A stretch of DNA of 64,000 nt, from the NCBI RefSeq assembly GCF_003946045.1, contig NZ_RHNW01000001.1, forward strand, positions 372,001 through 436,000. The letters are read 5' to 3'. Made by a program: the position numbers and the translations under genes. Shown here one piece after another: positions 56,663-64,000 of the stretch; within the stretch, counting starts at the first letter, position 1, and the number at the start of each line of letters is the position of its first letter. The notes beneath the pieces are model-generated. The model saw only the letters and a program-made list of their open reading frames with translations, did no database searches and was not told the DNA's origin. Source of the stretch: Levilactobacillus mulengensis (GTDB taxonomy: Bacteria > Bacillota > Bacilli > Lactobacillales > Lactobacillaceae).

Positions 56663-57833
56663 GTGGCTTCTCTCCTGTTTCTGTCACGACGGGCTGCGGA
56701 TCCTCGTAGCCGCCGACAAATGTCTGATACCAATGGAAAAATTCGGTTGCCACGACCCGGATGACGGCGTACCCCGGGATTCCCAGGACCACCCCGATCA
56801 CGCCAAAGGCCTTGCCGGCAATCAGTAAGATAAAAATAATCGTTAACGGATGAATTTTCAGGGAGCTCCCCAGGACTAATGGCGAGATAATTCGGCCCTC
56901 CAACGTTTGTTCAATGATAAAGACGATCAGGACCTTCACCAACATCCACGGGGACACAAACGCCGCGACCACTACCGCAGGAACCATAGCGAGAAACGAC
57001 CCCAGGTAAGGGATCAGGTTCAACACCCCAGCGACGATGCCCAATAGCAGCGCAAATTTTAGCCCCACAATCAGGAAACCGATGTAGAACAGCACGGCCA
57101 CGATAAACGCCACGACCAGCTGGCCCCGCACGTAATTACTAACTTGGCGATTCATTTCCCGCAGTAACGTGACCACGGACTTGCGCCGGCTCACCGGTAA
57201 CAGGCGGGCCAGATAGTCGGGCAATTGGTGACCGTCGCGCAAGAGATAGAATAAAATGAACGGTGCCGTCACGATGGCGACCACAATGGATACCACGCGA
57301 CTGACGATACCGCCGACCGAGCTGACCGTGTTCTTGGCCAGACTAGACAAGGCGGACGACGAACTGTCCGACAGTTGTTGGTTAAACTGATCCAACTGCT
57401 TGCGCACCCCGTCGAGTCGGTCATCCTGGAGCCACTGCATACTGGTCCGCGTGAGCTGATTCCAGTAATGCGGCCACTCGGTGATCAGTGTCGTAGTCTG
57501 CCGTTGGACCATGGGAATCAGACTAACGACGCCCCAGGCCAGCAGAAGCGCCACGATAATGAAGAGACCAATGATCGACCAGCTCCGATGCACGCCCCGC
57601 TTTTCCAGCAGATCTACCACCGGATTCATCAGGTAATACCCGATGCCGGCCAAAATGATGGGCAATCCCAGAATCTGTCCCACTAAAATAAACGGCGTCG
57701 CGAGCCATGGGACTTTACTTAGGACCAATAAAATGAGTAAAATAAGGAGCGCGATTGTTAGAATGGAAACTAGCCGATTGTTCACGACCCAGCTCCAAAA
57801 CCACGACCGGTGTTGTTTGGATTCCGATTTCAA
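56649..57833 (-). CDS. AI-2E family transporter (PerM-like)
   Basis: 394 residues from TTG 57833 (GGAG eight bases upstream; an earlier in-frame GTG lies inside that site). Seven or eight membrane spans with the family pattern: paired spans at the N-terminus, an external loop of about 70 residues, then GIVAGVLNLIPYLGSFLAMVPAVVVAA and IEQTLEGRIISPLVLGSSLKIHPLTIIFILLIAGKAFGVIGVVLGIPG. Members move small solutes or ions (AI-2 export or Na+/H+ exchange have been reported); substrate unknown here. Confidence 0.92.
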   Translation of the reverse strand: MKSESKQHRSWFWSWVVNNRLVSILTIALLILLILLVLSKVPWLATPFILVGQILGLPIILAGIGYYLMNPVVDLLEKRGVHRSWSIIGLFIIVALLLAWGVVSLIPMVQRQTTTLITEWPHYWNQLTRTSMQWLQDDRLDGVRKQLDQFNQQLSDSSSSALSSLAKNTVSSVGGIVSRVVSIVVAIVTAPFILFYLLRDGHQLPDYLARLLPVSRRKSVVTLLREMNRQVSNYVRGQLVVAFIVAVLFYIGFLIVGLKFALLLGIVAGVLNLIPYLGSFLAMVPAVVVAAFVSPWMLVKVLIVFIIEQTLEGRIISPLVLGSSLKIHPLTIIFILLIAGKAFGVIGVVLGIPGYAVIRVVATEFFHWYQTFVGGYEDPQPVVTETGEKPHEED

Positions 57834-58034
57834 ATGCGTCACTCCTTGAAAGATTAAATGAGCTTTGAGATTAAGCTGTAATTCATTGGTTAGCTATGCC
57901 GATTAGGTCAGCCCTTGCTGGTTAAATCCATTAAGGGCAACAACCAGTCAGCTGACTAACGTTTCTGTTGGTTACTGGCCGTTCCCGGTCAACTGTTAAA
58001 CAGCTCCGAGGACGGGAAAATGAGTGGCCAGTCT

Positions 58035-58215
58035 GAGTGACCAGAGGCGAATCAAGCCAGACAGCTGTGTCGATGGTCTTAGCTGAGCGATTTTTTCAGC
58101 TTAGAGCATGGGACGACCTTTGAGACCGCCTTTTGGCTCAAAGTCGAGGTAGAAGCCCGCTTTCCAGGCTGGAACCGACCCACAGCAGGGCGTTTTGAAC
58201 CCGCCGCCGGAAACG
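58035..58215 (+). repeat. Cloverleaf intergenic repeat 26, subfamily A
   Basis: Full ends. Hairpin TCTTAGCTGAG/TTCAGCTTAGA; CTTTGAG/CTCAAAG; closing GCTGTG/CACAGC; conserved GGGACGAC. First of a tandem pair. Confidence 0.9.
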
Positions 58216-58275
58216 CCCAATCAACTGGCAGGACACACCTTAAGGATGGTAAAAACAGCCGCAAGGTGCCAGTAT

Positions 58276-58457
58276 CAGTGACCAGAGGCGGGGCAAAATG
58301 CCCAGCTGTGTCGGTGGTCTTGGTCGGAGTTTTTGTCCGACCTAGCCCACGGGACGACCTTTGAGACCGCTTTGTGGCTCAAAGTCGAGGTGGAAGCCCG
58401 CCTCTCAGGCTGGAACCGGCCCCATAGTAGGGCGTTTTGAACCCGCCGCCGGGAACG
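58276..58457 (+). repeat. Cloverleaf intergenic repeat 27, subfamily A
   Basis: Outer AAAATGCCC with GGGCGTTTT and GGCGGGG with CCCGCC; hairpin GGTCGGA/TCCGACC; CTTTGAG/CTCAAAG. Its stems differ from those of repeat 26 by compensated changes. Confidence 0.92.
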
Positions 58458-58539
58458 GCCCATAAGCTTAACCAGAGTGGATATATTGTACCATACTGTT
58501 AGCCGCTTGCGCAGAGCAAGCAGAGAAAGGATGACGATT

Positions 58540-59166
58540 TTGCTCTTAGTTGAACCGTTACTAGAAAATTATACTGACCTCCCCGCTGCCATTCGTGCCG
58601 GTGCCAAACACGTGGCACTGGCCGACAACTTGGCCGTGGGTGGCACCACCGTTAGCAAGGGGGTCATGGCCGAGGCCGTGCGTTACGCCCACGAACACCA
58701 GGTATCCTTAGACCTGATCATCGCCCCTCGTGGTGGCAACACCCCTTACAACGGCGTGGAAATTAAGATGATGGAAGCCGATCTGCTGGAAGCCCAACAA
58801 TTGGGTGTGGATGGCGCCATCTTTGGGGCCCTCACCGACCAACACCAGCTGGACGTTGAGGTGCTCAGCACGTTGGTTGCCGCCGCTGGTGGGATGACGC
58901 TAACGTTTGGCCAAGCCTTTGACGAGATTCGGCCCCAAGACCGGGGCACGGCACTAGACTGGTTAGCCAGTCAGGGTGTCGACCGCGTCCTGAGTGCTGG
59001 CACAGCCAGTGATGACCGCCAAGCCGACTGGGTTGCCAGCAAGCGTTTGGCCGACGCTGATGGCCTAACGTTGGTTCCGGCCGACGTCACCGCCGCGGAT
59101 GCCCAACAGGTTGCGGATGACTTACACGTGAACCTGGTTTATGGCCAACAAATTTTGAAATTTTAG
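58540..59166 (+). CDS. cutC: CutC family protein (copper homeostasis family)
   Basis: 208 residues from TTG 58540, eight bases after AAAGGA; an in-frame ATG at 58531 sits directly on that site. TIM-barrel CutC features: RAGAKHVALADNLAVGGTTVSKGVM, LIIAPRGGNTPYNGVEIKMMEADL, GAIFGALTDQHQLDVEVL and MTLTFGQAFDEI. Historically linked with copper tolerance; the true reaction is not established. Monocistronic with a strong terminator. Confidence 0.93.
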   Translation: MLLVEPLLENYTDLPAAIRAGAKHVALADNLAVGGTTVSKGVMAEAVRYAHEHQVSLDLIIAPRGGNTPYNGVEIKMMEADLLEAQQLGVDGAIFGALTDQHQLDVEVLSTLVAAAGGMTLTFGQAFDEIRPQDRGTALDWLASQGVDRVLSAGTASDDRQADWVASKRLADADGLTLVPADVTAADAQQVADDLHVNLVYGQQILKF

Positions 59167-59178
59167 CTTGTGATATTC

Positions 59179-59229
59179 AAAGAGACGGTAGTTGTGGACT
59201 CAGTGTCCACCGCTACCGTCTCTTTTTTT
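59179..59229 (+). terminator. Terminator of cutC
   Basis: AAAGAGACGGTAG/CTACCGTCTCTTT with inner GTGGAC/GTCCAC and a T7 run. Works against the convergent gene at 59237 as well. Confidence 0.92.
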
Positions 59230-59236
59230 CGTTAGC

Positions 59237-60517
59237 TTACCCTTTCACCATAAAGTCCCCATTCTTATCAATGCCATTTACAGCCATGGCCCGAACCAAT
59301 TTACCCTTGATACTCTTATCCTTGGATTTATCCGCATAGGCCGCCAAATACTGATAGAATTCTTTGAAATTCGTTGCCCGACTGTTCACTAGCGTGGCAT
59401 ACATTAACCCTTCGTTGATCAGTTCCTTGTTGGCTAAGCTATCGTCCCCATGCACAAATAACTGGTAAACATCAAACGGATCATCCTCGAGTGCTGCGTA
59501 CTGGCCATAATTGATATCAAATAAATCATTCAGCGCGCCCCAGACTGTATTGTTGGTCGATTTGCCATACAGTGCGGGGTTCTTTTGAACAATAGTGTCG
59601 TACGGGAAGCCGCGGGTTAACCCAAACATGTACCGGTATCGCTGGAAGATTGCCCAGCCCTCCTTGTAACTAACACCCGGGTCGGTGTTATAAGCAGAAT
59701 GACTGGCATAGCTCCCCGCCGCCAATCTATGATTGACCCGCCACATGTTCCAATGCGCCCACTCATGACTGACCGCCGAATTCATGGTTTCCGGCGTCTG
59801 ATTGCTAGTATTGATGCAGATGACCGACCGTCGAATCACCCCACCATCGTTGTCCTGCTTGCCGCGACTGTGAAAGGAGCTTTGACTATCGGTCAAGGTT
59901 GAGTCATAAATCAAATCAATTGGCTTAAGGGTCGCCCGATGCGTATCAATATAGGGTGACGCCGCCCTAATGGCAGCTGCTTGATTCCGATAGACGTCCG
60001 CGTAGGTTTTGTTTAGCCGAGCAAGCCGATAGTACATGGCCGCAGAGATAGCCGGCGTCTGATACACCGCAATTCGCTGAGAGTTGAGTGTCCGATTCTT
60101 AGGAATCGTAAGTGTGTGACTCACCTGATAGCGAGCATCCTTCAAGGTAATGGCATAGCCACGAGTTCCGTTGCCGAAGAAATATGTCAACTTGACTTGA
60201 TCAAATCGCCGATCAGCTTTTAATTTCAAGTGATTAATCGCTCCAGTAGCATTCGTCGTTGTTGTTTTTAAAAACACCCGCTTACCGGTCGTCCGGTTGA
60301 TGCCATAAATATTAACTCGGGCATTTGCTAAGGGAATCGCCGTTTCATAGTCGGCCCCACTATCCTTGATTGAAAAGCGGTAGTGCTTAATGGTTAGCGT
60401 GTTGCTGGCTGCCGATTGTGGAGCCGTCGCACGTTTAGGCTGTAATTGCACGACTAGCAGTAATGCTACCCCACAAACAATCCCCAATCCAATCAGGACC
60501 TTTTTCATCGTCTTCAT
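59237..60517 (-). CDS. Membrane-anchored putative zinc metalloprotease (HEWAH)
   Basis: 426 residues. One N-terminal membrane span (VLIGLGIVCGVALLLVVQL) with the rest outside. Residues about 40-140 look like a transthyretin/CnaB-type beta domain (IPLANARVNIYGINRTTGKRVFLKTTTTNATGAINHLKL). HEWAH at 251-255 fits the HExxH zinc motif and EGWA with Glu286 could be the third ligand, as in gluzincins. The family is not known to me. ATG 60517 with GGAGG. Whether it cuts wall protein or is regulatory cannot be said. Confidence 0.8.
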   Translation of the reverse strand: MKTMKKVLIGLGIVCGVALLLVVQLQPKRATAPQSAASNTLTIKHYRFSIKDSGADYETAIPLANARVNIYGINRTTGKRVFLKTTTTNATGAINHLKLKADRRFDQVKLTYFFGNGTRGYAITLKDARYQVSHTLTIPKNRTLNSQRIAVYQTPAISAAMYYRLARLNKTYADVYRNQAAAIRAASPYIDTHRATLKPIDLIYDSTLTDSQSSFHSRGKQDNDGGVIRRSVICINTSNQTPETMNSAVSHEWAHWNMWRVNHRLAAGSYASHSAYNTDPGVSYKEGWAIFQRYRYMFGLTRGFPYDTIVQKNPALYGKSTNNTVWGALNDLFDINYGQYAALEDDPFDVYQLFVHGDDSLANKELINEGLMYATLVNSRATNFKEFYQYLAAYADKSKDKSIKGKLVRAMAVNGIDKNGDFMVKG

Positions 60518-60600
60518 ATCAGGCTCCCTCCTAACTAAGAACTGCCGGACCTTTTGTCGCGAAATTCAAAGTCACTTTACTAACCCCGTGACTAGCAAAA

Positions 60601-60639
60601 ACGACTCTACTGTCGAGATTTTTCAAACAGTAAAGCCGT
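60601..60639 (-). terminator. Terminator of the matrixin-like gene
   Basis: ACGACTCTACTGT/ACAGTAAAGCCGT hairpin (two mismatched or G-U positions); minus-strand TTTTTGC follows. Confidence 0.75.
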
Positions 60640-60770
60640 TTTCACTTGCACGAACGCCCTTCGACCATGAGTTGCCGCATGCATTCATCTCAGCCGAGGA
60701 ACCGCATTTCCTCGGGAGTTTATCTTCATAGTCGCTGCTCGACCCGCTTCGTCCGCTTTCCCAAACTATC

Positions 60771-61643
60771 TTACTTAAACGTGGAACTGATCTTGCCATC
60801 ATGGTACAGCACGGAAGGTGTTTGATCCGCGTATACCCATTGTGCTAGACGTTGAGGACGCTTCCAACTCAATCCGGCTAACGCCAGGGCCGCACCATCC
60901 ATGGCTGTGCTCTTGACACCTTGCTTATTGACAGCCGGGGCCGCACTGCCCACGGACCAGTAGCTCATGACCTCTGAGCCAATCTTTCCGTGGACAAAAG
61001 CATTATTCCCCAACTTGCCACCACCCAAACTTGGCAGCCCCAGCGCGTGCCCGATTTCACGAATCAAAACGGCTTCGCGCCAATCCTGTTCTTCGGCAGT
61101 GGACAGGCCCGCTGATTTCCAATTGGCCGGGTGGAAGACCATCCCCTGACGGTCATAGGTTTGGCCTCCCAGCGATTTGTCATCGGTCTTCGTGTCGTGG
61201 ATGACCTCGTCGCTCTGCTTGGCACTAGTCACCACCGTCACAATTTTTTGACCCGCTAAGGTATTCCAAAAGGTCGCCGCATCCTGCACCATCGACTTGG
61301 TCATGAGCTTGGACTCCGTGTAGAGCTGGAGAGTCGCATCCGTTCCCATAAAGTTACTAATTTTCTCCTTGCCTACCTGGTAACGATAGGTCTTCGCCGC
61401 TTGGTCCAGGCTCGTGTTACCGGTGTACTGCGTGCCGTGCGTCAGGTTGGTCAGCTGCACCATCTTGGGTCGCGAGACCATTTTCTGGTTCAACAGACTG
61501 TCCTGCGTCGTGTACGCGCGCGACCGCTGGTAATAGTGATTGTTGCCGAACATTGCCCGGTACATCCTGTTCATCCCCCACATGGCGGTGCCGACAACGG
61601 CCGCTAGGAGGATGAGTAGCGTCACCCGTTTAACTATTTTCAA
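60771..61643 (-). CDS. Membrane-anchored matrixin-like protein with broken zinc motif
   Basis: 290 residues, TTG 61643 behind GGGGGGAA. One N-terminal span (TLLILLAAVVGTAMWGM). The C-terminal half resembles lactobacillar matrixin-like zinc peptidases: the segment EAVLIREIGHALGLPSL stands where HEIGHALGLxH is expected and the methionine turn VMSYWS is kept. However the first ligand is Arg195 (codon CGT, one transition from CAT) and the third ligand position is Ser, so only Glu196 and His199 remain. Catalysis is doubtful. It is 30 bases after the Mur-ligase/CapA fusion and probably in its transcript. Confidence 0.8.
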   Translation of the reverse strand: MKIVKRVTLLILLAAVVGTAMWGMNRMYRAMFGNNHYYQRSRAYTTQDSLLNQKMVSRPKMVQLTNLTHGTQYTGNTSLDQAAKTYRYQVGKEKISNFMGTDATLQLYTESKLMTKSMVQDAATFWNTLAGQKIVTVVTSAKQSDEVIHDTKTDDKSLGGQTYDRQGMVFHPANWKSAGLSTAEEQDWREAVLIREIGHALGLPSLGGGKLGNNAFVHGKIGSEVMSYWSVGSAAPAVNKQGVKSTAMDGAALALAGLSWKRPQRLAQWVYADQTPSVLYHDGKISSTFK

Positions 61644-61673
61644 CAGATGTTCCCCCCTCTCTTATGAATTATC

Positions 61674-64000
61674 TTAAAACGGCACAACCACCGCATTAAT
61701 ACCATCATCTAATTTTGTCGTCTTAAACTTCGGACCGTTAAATGCCCGAACCGTTTCAAAGTCTTCGTCTGACACAAAGTCTGGCTGCCAGAAGGTTTCG
61801 CGATTATCCGCATAGATTGGGCACCAATACAGTTCTTGCTTCGTAATATTCAGGCGCGCAATGGCTGCGTAAGGTGGTACATCTCGTTTCTTGAACTCGC
61901 CATTATTGTTAAACGCCCCATTACCAATACTGTAGAGAACCGGTGCTGCTCCAACATAGGTAATCGGTTGCAACCGATGTGGCCCGTGGCCAATAATCAG
62001 GTCGGCACCCGCCAAGACCAATCGATGAGCTGTTTCCTGCTGGGCCGCTTTAATCTCACCGTAATCAGTTCCCCAATGGGCACTAACAATCACCTTAGCA
62101 TCGGGATTAGCCTGCTTATACCGTTGGATATCGTTAATCATCAGTGTATCCAGGCAGTTCACCCCAGCCTGCTGATCCTTAGCATAAAAATCAAATAGAT
62201 TGTAAGCCGGATTCCGATACCAATAACCATTGAAGAGGGCAACCTTGTGGCCATCATAGTTAAACACCATAAATTTACGACTATCCAACCGATTATTTCC
62301 GGCCCCAACCGTTGATATACCAACCTCATTGAAGGCAGCTAATGTCCGGGTCAAAGCTTGTGGACCGTAATCATTAGCGTGATTGTTCCCTAGCATGGCT
62401 AAGTTAAAATGTCGCTGTTTAAATTCTGCCAACGTAGGTTCAGCCTTCGCATCCAAGACAAAGGGTTTCACGCTATCTAATGGACTTGCACCCTCAGCAA
62501 AGACAGCTTCAAAGTTCAAAACGTTATAAGCATCCGGACTAAAGAATTTGCCAATCTTAGCCAGAGAATGACTATACCCATATTTCTGTAAGGCATCCTC
62601 TTGACCGTGATTTTCTCGTCGCCGCGTATAGTCTTCACCAAAGTAAGTGTCCGCCAAAACATTCACCACGGGTGATGTCAGATTAATCGGTTCAATCACT
62701 GGAACTTCAGCTCGACTATCCGTTTGCGAATCGACCCAATCTTCCACGACCGCGTCAATGTAGCTCTGGTGTGGACTATTGACAAAGGCAATCGCCTGCT
62801 TTCCCCGTGCATCTTGCGTGAAGTAAAGTCCCGACCGTTCGCGCCAATCATTAAAGACAGACCCCGCGATTTTTCCCGTCTTAAAGAGCTGTGAACGTTT
62901 GTGGTAAAATTTGCCGTTAAACATCACCTGTTGGGTGCTTAGCAAGCTAAAGACGCCATTAGGAAGTTCCGTAAAGGCGGCCCCAATTTTTTCCAAATCA
63001 CTTAGGGTCGTCCGTTGCGGTTGTTTCCATGGCCGCCCCGTAATGTTGGTAACTGTTTGGTCGGACAATCCTAGGTCCGTGGCCTGCTGCTTTAATTTCT
63101 GTAAAATCACCTTGGAACTACCACCGTAGAGGTACTCGGCTAAATTCGTGACAACATCCGGTGCGGAGGCAACTATGGCTAAACTTAACAAGTCTAAAAC
63201 AGAAATACCTTGGCCTTTAGTCAAGCCAATTTTTAGCCGGCTGTGATCTTTTGGCATCTCATTCGTAATTTTTATGGAATCAGTTAATCGTAGTTTTCCC
63301 TTAGCTATCCGCCATAAAATATCCCGAATAATTAGTAAGCGACCAACACCATTACGAATGTAGGCTTCTGGCTGGGATTGATTAATGCTCGTCACAAAAG
63401 ACCCCGCCCCACTCGCATAATAATCTAAATTATCAACTAATCTGATTGCAATCTGATCAATGGAACTATTCCGGCTGGAGCCCTTGATAAATATCACTAA
63501 ATTTTGATTAGCTTCTTTCGCGATTGCCCGTGTAATCTCTCTTGGCGACGTGTAGTAACCTGCAAATTTTGAAGAATCAGCTTCCTGTACCACCCAATCT
63601 AGCTCAGGCCCATAAGTATAGAAGCTGTCAAAGTCAGTTTGATTTAACATGTGCATGATATCTGAATGTACTTTAACCGAAAGCCCTCTTAAGTTAATCA
63701 CACGACCTTCAATAAAAATCTTTTTAGTGTGCTCAGAAACACGGTACTGCTGAGCATATTTGATGAAATTCTGAACAGAAAGCAATTCGGCGTTGTGCGT
63801 GTCATCAATAACTGTGACCTTGTACCCATTTGCTTTAAAGTGACTGACAATTCGCGTACTTGTCTTTGCACATTTTTCGCCGAAATCCTGCAGAATAGCT
63901 GGCGTCATTTGTCCACCTAAAATGTGATAAGCAGCCAAGGCACCAATCATATCCGATACCATCCCATCGTCTAAGCCTTGTGCATCCACTTGAGCCAACT
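61674..64000 (-). CDS. Mur ligase/beta-lactamase-like/CapA fusion protein, partial (N-terminus beyond window)
   Basis: About 774 residues are visible; the frame is open at the right edge, so the start is outside. Order: a Mur-ligase C-terminal domain (about 25-135; NGYKVTVIDDTHNAELLSVQNFI), a serine beta-lactamase-like fold (about 150-420; GRLLIIRDILWRIAKGKLRLTDSIKI) and a CapA/PGA_cap metallophosphatase-like domain (about 445-750; NFEAVFAEG, MLGNNHANDYG, SAHWGTDYG, GHGPHRLQP). The middle domain lacks SxxK, and the SDN motif reads APD, so it is probably inactive. CapA domains go with poly-gamma-glutamate-type capsule synthesis. A role in a wall or capsule polymer is likely but unproven. Confidence 0.85.
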   Translation of the reverse strand, partial: LAQVDAQGLDDGMVSDMIGALAAYHILGGQMTPAILQDFGEKCAKTSTRIVSHFKANGYKVTVIDDTHNAELLSVQNFIKYAQQYRVSEHTKKIFIEGRVINLRGLSVKVHSDIMHMLNQTDFDSFYTYGPELDWVVQEADSSKFAGYYTSPREITRAIAKEANQNLVIFIKGSSRNSSIDQIAIRLVDNLDYYASGAGSFVTSINQSQPEAYIRNGVGRLLIIRDILWRIAKGKLRLTDSIKITNEMPKDHSRLKIGLTKGQGISVLDLLSLAIVASAPDVVTNLAEYLYGGSSKVILQKLKQQATDLGLSDQTVTNITGRPWKQPQRTTLSDLEKIGAAFTELPNGVFSLLSTQQVMFNGKFYHKRSQLFKTGKIAGSVFNDWRERSGLYFTQDARGKQAIAFVNSPHQSYIDAVVEDWVDSQTDSRAEVPVIEPINLTSPVVNVLADTYFGEDYTRRRENHGQEDALQKYGYSHSLAKIGKFFSPDAYNVLNFEAVFAEGASPLDSVKPFVLDAKAEPTLAEFKQRHFNLAMLGNNHANDYGPQALTRTLAAFNEVGISTVGAGNNRLDSRKFMVFNYDGHKVALFNGYWYRNPAYNLFDFYAKDQQAGVNCLDTLMINDIQRYKQANPDAKVIVSAHWGTDYGEIKAAQQETAHRLVLAGADLIIGHGPHRLQPITYVGAAPVLYSIGNGAFNNNGEFKKRDVPPYAAIARLNITKQELYWCPIYADNRETFWQPDFVSDEDFETVRAFNGPKFKTTKLDDGINAVVVPF

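Overview
The window looks like a chromosome segment from a moderately GC-rich member of the Lactobacillaceae. The evidence is the gene content and order: a split but collinear division and cell wall (dcw) cluster, an Ile T-box leader upstream of ileS, LPQTG sortase substrates, DUF1831/DUF3397/DUF4044 small genes typical of lactobacilli, and frequent TTG/GTG starts behind strong AGGAGG sites. A Levilactobacillus-like species would fit, but the genus is a guess.

Layout. 1-7.7 kb: murQ (cut by the left edge), a peptide-binding lipoprotein with an amidase, and an amino-acid ABC binding protein plus permease. 7.7-16 kb: a methyltransferase, an unusual prs paralogue, recD2, a TPR protein, a histidine phosphatase and mnmA. 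16.2-23.1 kb: an accessory block (ABC-2 exporter, NUDIX hydrolase, small membrane protein, twin hexapeptide acetyltransferases, a secreted basic protein) lying between mnmA and its functional partner, a cysteine desulfurase. 23.8-31.9 kb: DUF1831, cysteine desulfurase, mtnN, a tail-anchored protein, nudF, csp, ileS and its T-box. 31.9-48.2 kb: divIVA-ylmH-yggT-sepF-ftsZ-ftsA-divIB, murG-murD, mraY-pbp2x-ftsL-rsmH-mraZ, DUF3397, DUF4044. 48.8-64 kb: ftsK, trmL, two tandem LPQTG surface proteins, rlmA, an AI-2E-type transporter, cutC, a membrane-anchored HEWAH protein, a matrixin-like protein with a broken zinc motif, and the C-terminal part of a Mur-ligase/beta-lactamase-like/CapA fusion cut by the right edge.

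The main unexplained signal is a family of about 27 structured intergenic repeats, roughly 150-230 bp each, scattered over the whole window and never inside a gene. Each copy folds as a closing stem with three hairpins (cloverleaf). Stem sequences differ between copies but stay paired by compensatory changes, while certain unpaired segments are conserved: GGGACGAC or GGCGAC between hairpins 1 and 2, ACCGCYTTTYGG in the third loop, and the outer ends GTGACCAGAGGC and GCCGGGAACG. Two subfamilies (A and B) share this architecture. Tandem duplicates, one apparent nested copy and internally deleted remnants show that it is or was mobile. Copies interrupt the dcw cluster at two places and push ileS about 0.9 kb away from its T-box. 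I see no transposase, tRNA, rRNA or CRISPR array here.
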